Counted from the first letter of the stretch, positions 1-9,020 are shown. The stretch: 64,000 bases of DNA from Gammaproteobacteria bacterium (GCA_023266215.1 JAHFRQ010000007.1:1-64000), one strand, 5' to 3'. Translations and numbers: made by a program. Notes: a model not told the origin generated them from the sequence alone.

Positions 1-164
1 ACGCTCACGCTGTTCGCTAAATCCATTGATTTTTCACGCTTGCTGCGCTTCGGCTGCGCCTTGCTACGCGCGCGTTTCTTCGCGTGCCAATAGTTATTAA
101 AATTTGTGGGGATAGCTCAGCGCTAGCGCTCGGGTTCTGAAAGACCCAAAGACCTGGCGCATCA
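1..164. other. Intergenic region downstream of pnp
   Basis: No gene can be supported here. The first 100 bases are GC-richer than the neighbourhood and contain several GCGC-rich short inverted repeats (around positions 35-95). Positions 119-144 hold a partial copy of the dispersed palindromic element described elsewhere in the window (core CGCTAGCG followed by CTCGGGTTCTGAAAGA), about 20 bases beyond the pnp stop codon. Confidence 0.5.
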
Positions 165-2267
165 TTACCAAGTCGTTATTTCTTCACCCACATCTTTCAT
201 TGATAAACGAACACGGCCTTGTCTATCAATTTCAATCACTTTAACTTTGATTTCTTGACCTTCTTTTAGGTGATCTGCCACATTCTCAACACGCTGATCT
301 GAAATTTGAGAAATATGAACGAGACCTTGTTGATTCGGCGTTACTTCAACGAAAGCACCAAAATCAACTAATTTCGCTACTTTACCCATGTAAGTAGCAC
401 CTACTTTTAAACTTTCAGTCAGTTGACGCACCATTAATTTTGCACGTTCCAAATCTTCGCGTTTTACCGCTGCAATTTTCACAACGCCGTCATCTGAAAT
501 ATCAATGCTGGCATGTGTTTGCTCAGTAATGCTACGAATCGTCACGCCACCTTTTCCAATGATGTCGCGAATTTTAGAAGGATCAACTTTCATGGTTTCA
601 ACACGTGGAGCGTGTTCTGACACTTCAACGCGTGCCGTTTTAATTGCGCCGTTCATAATATTTAAAATGTGCATGCGCGCATCTTTGGCTTGCGACAAGG
701 CCACTTCCATAATTTCTTTAGTAATGCCGCTGATTTTAATATCCATTTGCAAGGCGGTGACACCATCGGATGTTCCTGCCACTTTAAAATCCATGTCGCC
801 CAAGTGATCTTCATCACCCAAAATATCTGTTAGCACTGCAAATCGATCTTCTTCTTTGATCAACCCCATTGCAATACCTGCAACCGGCGCTTTAATTTGC
901 ACGCCCGCATCCATCAACGATAAGCTGGTACCGCACACAGTTGCCATCGAGCTTGAGCCATTGGATTCTGTAATTTCAGACACAACACGTAATGTATAAG
1001 GGAAATTTTCTTTTGGAATAACCGCAACCATCGCACGCTTTGCTAATTTTCCGTGTCCAATTTCACGACGCTTTGGGCCTGTCATAAAACCCACTTCGCC
1101 GACGCTGTATGGAGGGAAATTGTAATGCAACATAAAGGTATCTTTAAATTCGCCTTCTAGCGCATCAATAATTTGTGAATCACGCTCGGTACCTAAAGTG
1201 GTTGCAACAATCGCTTGTGTTTCACCACGAGTAAATACAACAGAGCCATGAACACGCGGCAACACACCCAAATCAATCGTAATGGGACGAACAGTCGTGG
1301 TATCGCGACCGTCTATTCTGGGTTCACCAGATAAAATCTGATTTCGAACAATACGTTTTTCCATTTCATGGAATATTTTTCCAACTTTATCTTTATTTGG
1401 CGCTTTCTCATCTATGCAAATTTTTTCAACTACGTTTTTCAAAATAGCCTTGATGCGAACTTGTCTTTCTGTTTTAGAATGAATTTTATAAGCGGCAACA
1501 ACATCCAATTCTGATAAATCAGCGATTTGTTTTGCGATCACATCACAGCTTTCTGCTTTCGTCCATTCCCAGGTTTTAGCGCCTGCTTCACGTACAAATT
1601 CTTCAATTGCATTAATCGCCACTTGCATTTGATCATGGCCAAATAGAACAGCGCCCAACATAATATCTTCTGGTAGTTGATCAGCTTCAGATTCCACCAT
1701 CATCACCGCATCGCGTGTGCCCGCAACCACTAAATCCAAGCGAGAATATTGCGCCACTTCTGCTGTCGATGGATTTAATAAATATTTTCCATCATGATAG
1801 CCAACGCGTGCCGCTGCCAATGGACCTGCAAATGGAATACCCGTTAAACCGATAGCTGCCGCAGCACCAATAATAGCTGGAATATCCGTTTGAACTTGCG
1901 GATCGAGTGACATCACGGTTGCCACAATTTGCACGTCGTCTGTCAAGCCTTCTGGGAACAAAGGACGCATCGGGCGATCAATTAAGCGTGAGATCAGGGT
2001 TTCTTTTTCAGAAGGACGCGCTTCACGCTTATAAAATCCACCAGGAATTTTACCAGCGGCATAGGTTTTTTCTTGATAGTTCACAGTCAAAGGGAAAAAA
2101 TCGCGCGATTCGTCTTTAGATTTGGCGCCGACCGCAGTGACTAAAACAACGGTGTCTCCCATGCGAACCCAAACAGAGCCTGTCGCTTGACGCGCAATAT
2201 GTCCTGTTTCTAATGTGATTGAATGCTGACCGTACTGAAAAGTTTTTGTTATTTTTCTCATGCTCAC
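165..2267 (-). CDS. pnp: Polynucleotide phosphorylase
   Basis: 3'-to-5' exoribonuclease that degrades RNA by phosphorolysis and forms part of the RNA degradosome in the cytoplasm. The 700-residue product is close to the E. coli length (about 711). Domain order is complete: first RNase PH domain (about 10-145), helical linker, second RNase PH domain (about 320-545), KH domain with the IGKGG signature near residue 565, and S1 domain (about 625-690) with the GAFVEV motif. The GTG at 2267 has an AAGG ribosome site upstream; an ATG two codons in is the alternative. It follows rpsO on the same strand, the conserved rpsO-pnp operon order. Identification is very secure. Confidence 0.98.
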   Translation of the reverse strand: MSMRKITKTFQYGQHSITLETGHIARQATGSVWVRMGDTVVLVTAVGAKSKDESRDFFPLTVNYQEKTYAAGKIPGGFYKREARPSEKETLISRLIDRPMRPLFPEGLTDDVQIVATVMSLDPQVQTDIPAIIGAAAAIGLTGIPFAGPLAAARVGYHDGKYLLNPSTAEVAQYSRLDLVVAGTRDAVMMVESEADQLPEDIMLGAVLFGHDQMQVAINAIEEFVREAGAKTWEWTKAESCDVIAKQIADLSELDVVAAYKIHSKTERQVRIKAILKNVVEKICIDEKAPNKDKVGKIFHEMEKRIVRNQILSGEPRIDGRDTTTVRPITIDLGVLPRVHGSVVFTRGETQAIVATTLGTERDSQIIDALEGEFKDTFMLHYNFPPYSVGEVGFMTGPKRREIGHGKLAKRAMVAVIPKENFPYTLRVVSEITESNGSSSMATVCGTSLSLMDAGVQIKAPVAGIAMGLIKEEDRFAVLTDILGDEDHLGDMDFKVAGTSDGVTALQMDIKISGITKEIMEVALSQAKDARMHILNIMNGAIKTARVEVSEHAPRVETMKVDPSKIRDIIGKGGVTIRSITEQTHASIDISDDGVVKIAAVKREDLERAKLMVRQLTESLKVGATYMGKVAKLVDFGAFVEVTPNQQGLVHISQISDQRVENVADHLKEGQEIKVKVIEIDRQGRVRLSMKDVGEEITTW

Positions 2268-2310
2268 GCTGTATTACCTTAATTAAAATACTGTTTAATT
2301 TCTATGTTTT

Positions 2311-2580
2311 TTATCGACGTAAATCAAGATCAGCGATCAATTTGCGATACGCCTTTCCGTCAACACGTTGAAGATAGGTCAATAATTTGCGACGTTGGCT
2401 GACCAAACGCATCAAACCACGACGGGATTCATTATCATGCTTATGGGTTTTAAAATGTTCTGTTAGGCTATTGATACGAAGTGATGCTAATGCAACCTGC
2501 GCTTCTGGAGAACCCGTATCTTTTGGATCTCGTTGATATTTCTTCAAAACTTCTGCTTTATCAGCTGCTGTGAATGACAT
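2311..2580 (-). CDS. rpsO: 30S ribosomal protein S15
   Basis: Primary 16S rRNA-binding protein of the small subunit platform; 89 residues, the exact usual length. The conserved SPEAQVA segment and the C-terminal stretch ending in LRR match S15. It lies 43 bp upstream of pnp in the classical rpsO-pnp operon. In E. coli S15 represses its own mRNA through a leader pseudoknot; no leader structure was checked here. A GAGGG-like ribosome site precedes the ATG. Confidence 0.98.
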   Translation of the reverse strand: MSFTAADKAEVLKKYQRDPKDTGSPEAQVALASLRINSLTEHFKTHKHDNESRRGLMRLVSQRRKLLTYLQRVDGKAYRKLIADLDLRR

Positions 2581-2654
2581 ATTTTACCCTCTTTTTAAGT
2601 TATTTGATCATGCAACCACTGTCATTGGCAGAAGCATGAAAGTTAGAACGCGGC

Positions 2655-2660
2655 ATTATA
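2655..2660 (-). promoter_or_regulatory. Probable -10 box of the rpsO-pnp promoter
   Basis: On the minus strand the hexamer TATAAT lies about 75 bases upstream of the rpsO start codon, in the only intergenic space before the operon. A -35 at 17-nt spacing is weak, so this rests mainly on the perfect -10 and the position. Confidence 0.5.
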
Positions 2661-2696
2661 GCCTGAGAAATGCCAGGAAAGCTATGAGTTTTTGGG

Positions 2697-2960
2697 TTAT
2701 TTGTAATGATAGCGACAGGCGATGATTGTGAGATGGCCTTTGCTGACTGAATAAATCAGGCGATGTTCGATATTAATTCTTCGACTCCAAAATCCTTTCA
2801 GTGCGTGTTGTAATGGCTCTGGTTTTCCAATCCCTTTGAAAGGATCCCTGTCAATTTCCTTAATTAAGTCATTTATTTTTTCGAAAATCTTCTTATCAGC
2901 TTGATACCAATACAAATAATCTTCCCAAGCTGACTCATGCCAAGCCAGTTTATTTTTCAT
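2697..2960 (-). CDS. yoeB: YoeB/Txe-family mRNA interferase toxin
   Basis: Ribosome-dependent RNase toxin of the RelE superfamily that cleaves mRNA in the A site. The 87-residue product has the YoeB-type start (W.E.AWEDYLYW), the central DPF.G.GKPEPL segment, the SRRI..EHRLIY strand and the C-terminal CRYHY motif that carries the catalytic His/Tyr of the family, so it looks intact. It overlaps the upstream antitoxin gene by 11 bp, the usual coupling for this pair. The only doubt is whether the pair is expressed. Confidence 0.93.
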   Translation of the reverse strand: MKNKLAWHESAWEDYLYWYQADKKIFEKINDLIKEIDRDPFKGIGKPEPLQHALKGFWSRRINIEHRLIYSVSKGHLTIIACRYHYK

Positions 2961-3204
2961 GCATCAATCCATGCTTTATGACTTTACCCGCTTTAATATC
3001 GGCAATCGCGACTAATAAACGCTTAGCCATCACAGGACTTTTCATTAAATAAGCAGTCTCTCTTAGCGATTCAAAATCATCATAAGAAATTAACACGGCC
3101 ATTTTTTTGTTATGCGAAGTAATAATCATCGGCTCATGCTCATTCGTCACATCATCAATTGCTTTTTTTAAATTTTGTCTTAGCGCGCTATATGAAATAT
3201 CCAT
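2950..3204 (-). CDS. yefM: YefM/Phd-family antitoxin
   Basis: Antitoxin that neutralises the YoeB-like toxin encoded directly downstream and, in the family, represses the operon by binding palindromes at its promoter. The 84-residue product shows the Phd/YefM N-terminal DNA-binding fold (ISYSALRQNLKKAID) followed by MIITSHN.K.AVLISYDDFESL and a C-terminal toxin-binding tail. A GAGG ribosome site lies just upstream of the ATG at 3204. The first gene of a two-gene type II toxin-antitoxin operon. Confidence 0.93.
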   Translation of the reverse strand: MDISYSALRQNLKKAIDDVTNEHEPMIITSHNKKMAVLISYDDFESLRETAYLMKSPVMAKRLLVAIADIKAGKVIKHGLMHEK

Positions 3205-3332
3205 GTTTTCCTCGAAAAAATTATGTACAGCTATATTGTACTTAATTTTTAGTGTGGTTGCAATCTACGGCTTTAGTCATAAGAATATGCATCACACCAC
3301 CATCGTCGTCGTCATAAATCGTATCATGCTCT

Positions 3333-3488
3333 CTAAAAAATTTCTGAGTGGCTGCCCATCGCTATTAAAATAATTTTTTCATGTTCTTTTTTAAAGTAAA
3401 GCAATAAAGCGTCTGGTTTTAAATGCAATTCACGAATACCTTGATAATTTCCCTTTAATTCATGATCACGATATTTCAGCTGTACATC
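3333..3488 (-). pseudogene. Truncated YafQ/RelE-family toxin remnant
   Basis: A 51-codon open stretch on the minus strand with no start codon, closed by a stop on both sides, encodes the C-terminal half of a YafQ-type toxin: RDHELKGNYQGIRELHLKPD, then LLLYF, then the hallmark C-terminal GSHSEIF. Family members are about 90 residues, so roughly the first 40 are missing and no antitoxin gene is adjacent. It begins about 12 bp past the stop codon of the NYN gene. Read as a dead fragment left by rearrangement in this accessory zone. Confidence 0.8.
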
Positions 3489-3500
3489 CTAACGCTAACA

Positions 3501-4229
3501 TTACCGCAAACCATCCAATTCTTTATTGAATTCAGTCAATGTAATATCTTCTACTGCATTGACCTTGCTATCATGCATTGCTTGCTTGAGCAGCTGACCT
3601 TTTTTTGGTGTGTACTCTGCTGGTCTTGCGCAAACTAACTGACTTGAATCATTATAAATTTTTTCTGGCAACAAACTTGCCATTAAATGTTTTTGCTTTA
3701 TTTTAATGGTCTCAACTTTACTGCGAATTTCTCGCGCAATTTGATAACGATTTGGAGGCGTTAAAATTACCAATTCCTTTTTTGGAAAGGTTTCTAAAAC
3801 CATATCAATCACGGGACATAAATCAGAATCTGCCGTAATAAGAAATGCTTTATCAAATTCATTCATGTGCGCTGCGTGAAGCAAATGAATCGCAAAGTTG
3901 ACATCGCTTTGCTTTTCTTCATGAGCGCGCCATTTTGCACCACATTCTCGGCATTTTTTTTGTTTTTCCTTGAAATGCCCGATAACCGCAGTTACGTTCA
4001 TAGCTTTCAGTGCTTGCACGTAGATTTGGTGGCGACGATACGGCCCTTCCAGCCATGTTGGATACGCAGAAAAATAATAAACTGATTTTAATGCTTCTTG
4101 TGTTGGCTTAATGAATGCCTCAGCTAACTTATAAAGGTTGAGCCATTTCAAATGGTTAACCTTTAATTCTGCCACAGCATGATACAAATTAAATCCATCG
4201 ACAAAGCACATCACGCGCTTTTTTTGCAA
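3501..4229 (-). CDS. NYN-domain (LabA/DUF88-like) putative ribonuclease
   Basis: NYN domains have a PIN-like fold and are generally metal-dependent RNases. The domain fills the N-terminal two thirds: VDGFNLYH near the start (first catalytic Asp), a Cys pair CRECGAKW that may bind zinc, KQSDVNFAIHLL (second acidic centre) and FLITADSDLCPVI (third acidic centre). The C-terminal roughly 65 residues are not recognised. I place the start at a TTG preceded by AAGGA at 8 nt; an ATG 18 bases further in lacks a ribosome site. Longer readings would translate an upstream two-hairpin RNA and are rejected. That RNA ends at a terminator directly before the gene, as for a second NYN gene at 50552. Substrate unknown; toxin or defence role is inferred. 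Confidence 0.8.
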   Translation of the reverse strand: MQKKRVMCFVDGFNLYHAVAELKVNHLKWLNLYKLAEAFIKPTQEALKSVYYFSAYPTWLEGPYRRHQIYVQALKAMNVTAVIGHFKEKQKKCRECGAKWRAHEEKQSDVNFAIHLLHAAHMNEFDKAFLITADSDLCPVIDMVLETFPKKELVILTPPNRYQIAREIRSKVETIKIKQKHLMASLLPEKIYNDSSQLVCARPAEYTPKKGQLLKQAMHDSKVNAVEDITLTEFNKELDGLR

Positions 4230-4242
4230 AAACACAGTCCTT

Positions 4243-4310
4243 AAAACAAAAAACCCGGCAGCACAGGCTAACCGGGTCCAAGATGGCGAACCATCCTGGG
4301 ACGACTCAGG
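4243..4310 (-). ncRNA. Two-hairpin RNA with terminator in front of the NYN gene
   Basis: Reading the minus strand, transcription from the promoter at 4314-4340 would start near 4308. Hairpin 1 (4299 to 4278) is a 9-bp stem closed by a TTCG tetraloop (CCAGGATGG / CCATCTTGG, one G-T pair). Hairpin 2 (about 4277 to 4253) is ACCCGG / CCGGGT with an inner AGC/GCT stem, followed by TTTTTTG, a textbook intrinsic terminator. The NYN ribosome site starts right after it. So the unit would give a transcript of about 65 nt, with the NYN gene reached only by read-through. Structure was inferred by eye. Confidence 0.7.
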
Positions 4311-4313
4311 TAA

Positions 4314-4340
4314 ATTATACCAAAAACCATCAGAATGCAA
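4314..4340 (-). promoter_or_regulatory. Promoter of the NYN RNA unit
   Basis: On the minus strand TTGCAT (4340-4335), 15 nt, then TATAAT (4319-4314). The spacer is short for sigma70, but the same TTGCAT-15 nt-TATAAT arrangement precedes the second NYN unit at 51281-51307 and its copies, so the spacing is probably meaningful. Confidence 0.65.
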
Positions 4341-4376
4341 TACAGTGAAAACAAAAATTTCTGCTATGCTAACACA

Positions 4377-5555
4377 ATGAAAACACTAGAATTTATCAAA
4401 CCTTTATTTCATCTCACGGACCAATCTGAAAATATGGGGCGTGCGATTATTGAATTTACCGATGGGGATTACAATAAAGAGCTTGGTAATTGCTTGATCG
4501 AGGCAGACAATGACGCCGAAGCGATCAGCGCTTTTTTGCGCGAATACAAGGAGTCGAAAGAAACATTAAGATCGTACGCAAAAGAAGTCGAGCGATTATT
4601 ATTATGGTGTATTCATAAAGCCAAAATAAATATTTCAAGTTTACGCAGAAATCACTTACAAGATTATCAAAATTTTTTACGCAATCCAGAACCCGTGAAA
4701 ATTTGGTGCGGACCGACTGTATCCAGATTAACAAAAGACGGCGCGATTAATCCTGCGTGGCGCGTGTTTGTATCAGGCCTAGGTAATTCGTCCGTTAATA
4801 AAGCGCTCACAATTTTAGATTCGTTTTTTAATTATCTAGTACAGGCTAATTATTTAATCGGCAATCCACTTGCCGTAGACCGCCGTCGCAAAAAAAGACA
4901 GGTGCGAGAATCCAATATTATTGATCGCTATTTAGAGCGCGATGAAATTAATGCGACTTTAACAGCGCTTAGTGAATTAGAAGATTTTGCAGCGACGCGC
5001 GCGCGTTATATTATTTTATTATTATTTTATACCGGATTGCGAATTGCAGAATCCGCCAATCACACGATGGGCGATTTTCTCCAAAGACAAGAGCGCTGGT
5101 TTTTGCGCGTTATTGGTAAGGGTAATAAACTGCGTGAAATTCCCATTCCGGATTTATTACTAGATACGCTTGCTGATTTTCGCTTAAAAATGGGGTTGAA
5201 ATCCGCACAGCCTGAATTTAATGAAACAACACCACTCATTCCCATGCAAAATTTATCGCAACCTATTTCAACACGACGCATTGATCAAATATTAAAATGG
5301 GCTTTTAATTTAGGCGCGCAAAAATTTGATTTATCAGAGCCGCACAAAGCCTCAAAATTACGCTCTGCGTCAGCGCATTGGTTGCGACATAGTTATGTGA
5401 CTTATTTATTGGAATCGGGTGCATCCTTAAAAGTCGCGCAAGAAAACGCAGGACACGCGGATGTCAGCACAACGATGCATTACACGCACGTCGCGCAAAC
5501 GGATCGTCATGAAGCGACGAATCAGTTGACGCTAATAAATAAACCCCAGAAATAA
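4377..5555 (+). CDS. Tyrosine recombinase / phage-type integrase
   Basis: Site-specific DNA recombinase (392 residues from the chosen start). The N-terminal part (about 40-170) looks like a SAM-like core-binding domain; the catalytic domain (about 190-385) shows the first Arg in TGLRIAE, then HWLRHSYVTYLL (HxxR), AGHADVSTTMHYTH (His and the Tyr nucleophile). I chose the ATG at 4377 because upstream codons lie inside the promoter of the divergently transcribed NYN unit. It is not next to a tRNA gene and no flanking direct repeat was found, so it may be a stranded integrase or a Xer-like recombinase of a small element including the neighbouring NYN and toxin genes. Confidence 0.88.
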   Translation: MKTLEFIKPLFHLTDQSENMGRAIIEFTDGDYNKELGNCLIEADNDAEAISAFLREYKESKETLRSYAKEVERLLLWCIHKAKINISSLRRNHLQDYQNFLRNPEPVKIWCGPTVSRLTKDGAINPAWRVFVSGLGNSSVNKALTILDSFFNYLVQANYLIGNPLAVDRRRKKRQVRESNIIDRYLERDEINATLTALSELEDFAATRARYIILLLFYTGLRIAESANHTMGDFLQRQERWFLRVIGKGNKLREIPIPDLLLDTLADFRLKMGLKSAQPEFNETTPLIPMQNLSQPISTRRIDQILKWAFNLGAQKFDLSEPHKASKLRSASAHWLRHSYVTYLLESGASLKVAQENAGHADVSTTMHYTHVAQTDRHEATNQLTLINKPQK

Positions 5556-5578
5556 TAATACATCAGAGCTCTGTTGCC

Positions 5579-7039
5579 TTACAAAAATAAATCATCCAAT
5601 GTCACCACACCTTGAATTAAATCATCGGCATATAAAGTATCGCTTAACCCTTCTGCTGTGATCATTGAAATCATTATTTGTTTTTTAGTACGTGTTTTTT
5701 TCACAAAAACCGATTGTTTTCGAATTAATTCTACTGCATATTTTTTATCAATCACAAACGGTTTTACAGAAAATTTTATTTCACATAGCGTAATCATGTC
5801 ATCATCGCGATCAAACAATAAATCAATCTGGGCGCCAGCTTGATCCTTATTCATTGGAAAATACCGCCAACTATCTGCGATAGCTGTTACAGGAATATGC
5901 AATTTTTTTCGGACAGGGCCAAGATGTTTGTAAATAATAGCTTCAAAAGCATAACCAGACCAACTATGCCAACTTGCTTTTGCTTGCAAGGTTTGCCAAT
6001 AACCTTCGGGTACGAATACTTTCTGTAATTTTTTTCGAATCGGCTCGATCCAATAAAGATAAAAGAGCACATATTCATCAATCACCCGATAGTAAACACC
6101 TTTTTTCTTGTGTTGATGTGGTACAAACTCAATGATAAAGCCTGTTTCATCCAATTCTTTTAGCTTTTCTGAAATATGCCCACCGCGTGTAAAATATTTC
6201 GATTTTTCTGCAATTTCCGTTTGGGCAACACCATAGCGATTTTTTGCAATAATGCGCAGCAAATCAATATAAGGCTCTGGATCTTCAAATAGTGATGAAA
6301 ACAAATTATCAAATTCTTTTAGTAATGGTGCATTTTCTGAAAATACAAGATTTTCTATTACTTGAGCTGATGACCGCCCTTTTTTCACAAACGATAAATA
6401 AAATGGAATGCCGCCCGTGAGCATATAGATTTGTGTAATTTGTCGATGACTTAATTTCACGCCTTGTTGAGACAAAAATTTTTTTGTTTCACTCAGCGTA
6501 TAGGGTTTCAATAAAATTCTCTGGGTAATGCGATTATGCAATCCACCATGATTATTAATAATTTTATTAATAATCCAGGAGGCCGATGAACCACAGATTA
6601 CTAGTTTAATTCGCACATCATTCGACCAATAATGATTCCAGTAATGATCCAGTGCCTGTAGTAATTTAGATTTCGGCACTGCCATCCATGGAAATTCGTC
6701 AAAAAATAAAATAATTTTTTGATGCGACTCAGCATGCTTTTGAATTGCATCCGTTAATCCATCAAATGCATCGATCCAGCGAGTTCTAGCCTTAATTTCA
6801 CTTCCTTTGTGAAAAGTAATGCTCGTCACTTTTACAAAATGCTCTAACTGTTCTGTTAGGCTTCCATCCTTAATACCCGTCACATGAAAAAATACACACT
6901 CTTTCGTTTCAAAAAAAGCTTTTATTAGAAATGTTTTTCCGACTCGTCGTCGACCATATAACGCCAAAAATTCAGGTCGTTTTGATTTATAAATATGCTC
7001 TAATAATTTTTGTTCGTGATGACGACTAGATAGCTTCAT
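5579..7039 (-). CDS. P-loop ATPase with C-terminal DUF234 (PD-(D/E)XK-like) domain
   Basis: Archaeal-type AAA-like ATPase family of unknown physiological role. Residues about 1-240 hold the ATPase: GRRRVGKTFLIKAFF (Walker A), IILFFDEFPWMA (Walker B), VICGSSASW (sensor). A winged-helix segment follows (about 270-340), then a C-terminal region with QIDLLFD and LCEIKFS, the D..ExK pattern of a nuclease-like fold. The start is set at an ATG with AAAGGA upstream; an earlier in-frame ATG lies in GGGCGGG-rich inverted repeats that probably form the promoter. 486 residues, full length. The family is common in accessory DNA; defence or regulatory roles are speculation. Confidence 0.85.
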   Translation of the reverse strand: MKLSSRHHEQKLLEHIYKSKRPEFLALYGRRRVGKTFLIKAFFETKECVFFHVTGIKDGSLTEQLEHFVKVTSITFHKGSEIKARTRWIDAFDGLTDAIQKHAESHQKIILFFDEFPWMAVPKSKLLQALDHYWNHYWSNDVRIKLVICGSSASWIINKIINNHGGLHNRITQRILLKPYTLSETKKFLSQQGVKLSHRQITQIYMLTGGIPFYLSFVKKGRSSAQVIENLVFSENAPLLKEFDNLFSSLFEDPEPYIDLLRIIAKNRYGVAQTEIAEKSKYFTRGGHISEKLKELDETGFIIEFVPHQHKKKGVYYRVIDEYVLFYLYWIEPIRKKLQKVFVPEGYWQTLQAKASWHSWSGYAFEAIIYKHLGPVRKKLHIPVTAIADSWRYFPMNKDQAGAQIDLLFDRDDDMITLCEIKFSVKPFVIDKKYAVELIRKQSVFVKKTRTKKQIMISMITAEGLSDTLYADDLIQGVVTLDDLFL

Positions 7040-7058
7040 TGCAATTCCTTTGTGAAAT

Positions 7059-7146
7059 GGGGCGGGTAATAATAGTATTATAATCCGCCCAATATGTAAA
7101 TATATTTGCAATATCGGGCGGGTTATAAATCCATCGTAACCCGCCC
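7059..7146 (-). promoter_or_regulatory. GGGCGGGTTA inverted-repeat promoter of the DUF234 ATPase gene
   Basis: Four GGGCGG units occur in this 88-bp region: two as GGGCGGGTTA/TAACCCGCCC (7115-7146), and two flanking a perfect minus-strand TATAAT (7077-7082) as GGGCGGATTATAAT and ATTACCCGCCCC. The -10 lies inside an imperfect palindrome, so repression by a palindrome-binding protein is likely. The ATPase start codon is 20 bp downstream. Confidence 0.6.
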
Positions 7147-7185
7147 TATCTCGCAAAACATTATAACTGATTGAAATTAAAGAAA

Positions 7186-7917
7186 TTATTTTAGCCGAAT
7201 CGCCCCATCTAGCCGAATCGTTGAGCCATTTAAATAATCATTTTGAATAATATGCGCGACTAATTCGGCAAAATTTTTCGGATCGCCTAGTTTTTTAGGA
7301 AAAACAATATCAGCAGTTAATTTTTCCTGAACCTCGGTTGGCATCAAAGCCATCATGGGTGTTTGCATAACGCCGGGTGCAATGGTCATCACGCGAATAC
7401 CCAATTGCGCCAATTCACGCGCCGCAGGTAATGTCATAGAGGCAATCGCCCCCTTGGATGCGCTATAAGCAACTTGACCTAATTGCCCCTCAAAAGCAGC
7501 AACAGAAGCGGTGTTAATAATCACGCCGCGCTCACCGATATTATTGACTACTGTTTGTTTGGATATTTTGTCAGCGCATAATCTCATGATATTAAAAGTA
7601 CCTATCAGATTAATATTTATTACTTTTTGAAATTCAACTAATTCCATCGGGCCATTTTTACCGACTAATCTTTTGGCGTGCGAGATACCGGCGCAATTAA
7701 TTGCGATATGAATTTGATCTATATTATTAATTATTTTTTTTAGATTATCGTCGTCAGTAATATCACATTCTATAATGTGATCTGCAATATGATCTGCGGT
7801 TTTATTTTTATCTAGCGCAATTATATTGGCGCCTAAACTAGATAAATACTGCGCGGTCGCAGCGCCCAATCCAGAAGCCGCGCCGGTGATTAATACTGTT
7901 TTGTTTTTAATGTCCAT
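7186..7917 (-). CDS. Short-chain dehydrogenase/reductase (3-hydroxyacyl-CoA dehydrogenase type-2-like)
   Basis: NAD(P)-dependent oxidoreductase of the classical SDR family, 243 residues. Cofactor motif TGAASGLG near residue 11, NCAG in the central strand, catalytic Ser in NTASVAAFEGQLG and YSASK (Tyr and Lys). The FEGQ-type active-site context and SFASVAAF-like pattern resemble HSD17B10-type 2-methyl-3-hydroxybutyryl-CoA dehydrogenases, but the substrate cannot be proven. The ATG at 7917 is preferred because AGGA lies 7 nt upstream; an earlier in-frame ATG overlaps the preceding aminotransferase gene. Probably co-transcribed with that gene. Confidence 0.85.
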   Translation of the reverse strand: MDIKNKTVLITGAASGLGAATAQYLSSLGANIIALDKNKTADHIADHIIECDITDDDNLKKIINNIDQIHIAINCAGISHAKRLVGKNGPMELVEFQKVININLIGTFNIMRLCADKISKQTVVNNIGERGVIINTASVAAFEGQLGQVAYSASKGAIASMTLPAARELAQLGIRVMTIAPGVMQTPMMALMPTEVQEKLTADIVFPKKLGDPKNFAELVAHIIQNDYLNGSTIRLDGAIRLK

Positions 7918-7931
7918 ATTAACAATCCTGA

Positions 7932-9020
7932 TTAACAATCTTTTAGTTTTTCACACACTATCTTAACTTCATCGTGCGTCATGTAGGGATGAAATGGCAA
8001 GCTAATCACGCGTTTTGCGCATAATTCCGTAATGGGAAATGTATTGTGATGCGCCTGTTGCGTAATCGCATAAGGCTGTTGATGCAAACCCACTGGATAA
8101 TGCACAGCGGTTGGAATGCCCGCTTCTAATAATTTCTTTTCGACTATCTCGCGATGATCCACTTGTACTGTGTATTGCGCATACGCAGAATAATTATACG
8201 GCAAAATCGTCGGCGGCTTAATTCCAACTGCTGATAAATGCTCACCATACCAACTTGCAACTTGCTGACGCAATGTCAGCTCTTCTTCTAAAAATTTAAA
8301 TTTCTCGAGCAACACTGCCGCTTGAATACTATCCATGCGCGCGTTCATGCCAAGCGCCACATGATGATATCGACGCTCTTGGCCGTGATTCATGATTAAT
8401 CGCAGCTGTTTTGCTAATGCTGCATTGTTGGTAAAACAAGCGCCCGAATCACCATATCCACCCAATGGTTTTGAGGGAAAAAAACTCGTGCAACTGATAT
8501 CTGCCAAACTGCCTGATTTTCTATTTTTATACGTAGCACCAAAACTTTGCGCCGCATCTTCAATCACGGGAATACCATGTTTTTTTGCAATAGCATTAAT
8601 GGCATCCATGTCAGCGCATTGACCATACAAACCAACTGGAATAATTGCCTTGGTTTTTTGAGTAATAACAGCTTCTAATAAGCTGGGGTTTAATAAATAT
8701 GTTTCTGGATCGATATCAACATAAACTGGCGTTGCGTGCATTAAATAAATCACTTCAGCGGCTGCAAAAAAACTAAATGGCGTGGTAATTACTTCATCAC
8801 CTGGCTGAATATCCAATGCCAGCAGCGCAACATGCAAAGCGGTCGTGCCACTGGACATAGTAATACAATCTGAAACGCCGACATAATCTGCAAGCTTTTT
8901 TTCAAGCTCCGTTATTTCAGGTCCAAATAAAAATTGCTGGTGCGCCAGAACGCGTGAAATCGCAGCGTCGATAGGAGATTTGTGTTTTGAATATTGAGTT
9001 TGTAAATCGATAAATTTCAT
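7932..9020 (-). CDS. DegT/DnrJ/EryC1/StrS-family PLP aminotransferase
   Basis: Sugar aminotransferase family: converts keto-sugar nucleotides to amino sugars for surface polysaccharides. 362 residues. The PLP site is visible: TTALHVALLAL (phosphate binding), EDAAQSFGA (Asp contacting the pyridine nitrogen), SFFPSKPLGGYGDSG (Schiff-base Lys). Closest in pattern to WbpE/ArnB-like enzymes, but the exact sugar is not predictable. Upstream of the SDR gene on the same strand with a short gap; divergent from purB. It fits with the polysaccharide genes at 20-27 kb but is not contiguous with them. Confidence 0.88.
   Translation of the reverse strand: MKFIDLQTQYSKHKSPIDAAISRVLAHQQFLFGPEITELEKKLADYVGVSDCITMSSGTTALHVALLALDIQPGDEVITTPFSFFAAAEVIYLMHATPVYVDIDPETYLLNPSLLEAVITQKTKAIIPVGLYGQCADMDAINAIAKKHGIPVIEDAAQSFGATYKNRKSGSLADISCTSFFPSKPLGGYGDSGACFTNNAALAKQLRLIMNHGQERRYHHVALGMNARMDSIQAAVLLEKFKFLEEELTLRQQVASWYGEHLSAVGIKPPTILPYNYSAYAQYTVQVDHREIVEKKLLEAGIPTAVHYPVGLHQQPYAITQQAHHNTFPITELCAKRVISLPFHPYMTHDEVKIVCEKLKDC

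Noticed and set aside
505-807. Plus-strand open frames inside pnp
   Set aside because: Antisense shadows of a highly conserved gene with no recognisable product.
3237-3332. Coding continuation of the YafQ remnant (frame with a run of Asp codons)
   Set aside because: It lies beyond the natural GSHSEIF end and stop codon and has no recognisable product.
4230-4340. Longer N-terminus for the NYN protein at 3501
   Set aside because: The extra residues translate the two-hairpin RNA and promoter; no ribosome site precedes the upstream ATG.
4377-5555. XerC or XerD chromosomal recombinase
   Set aside because: Length (392 aa) and N-terminal region exceed the roughly 300-aa Xer proteins, and the accessory context fits a mobile-element recombinase better; Xer-like function is not excluded.
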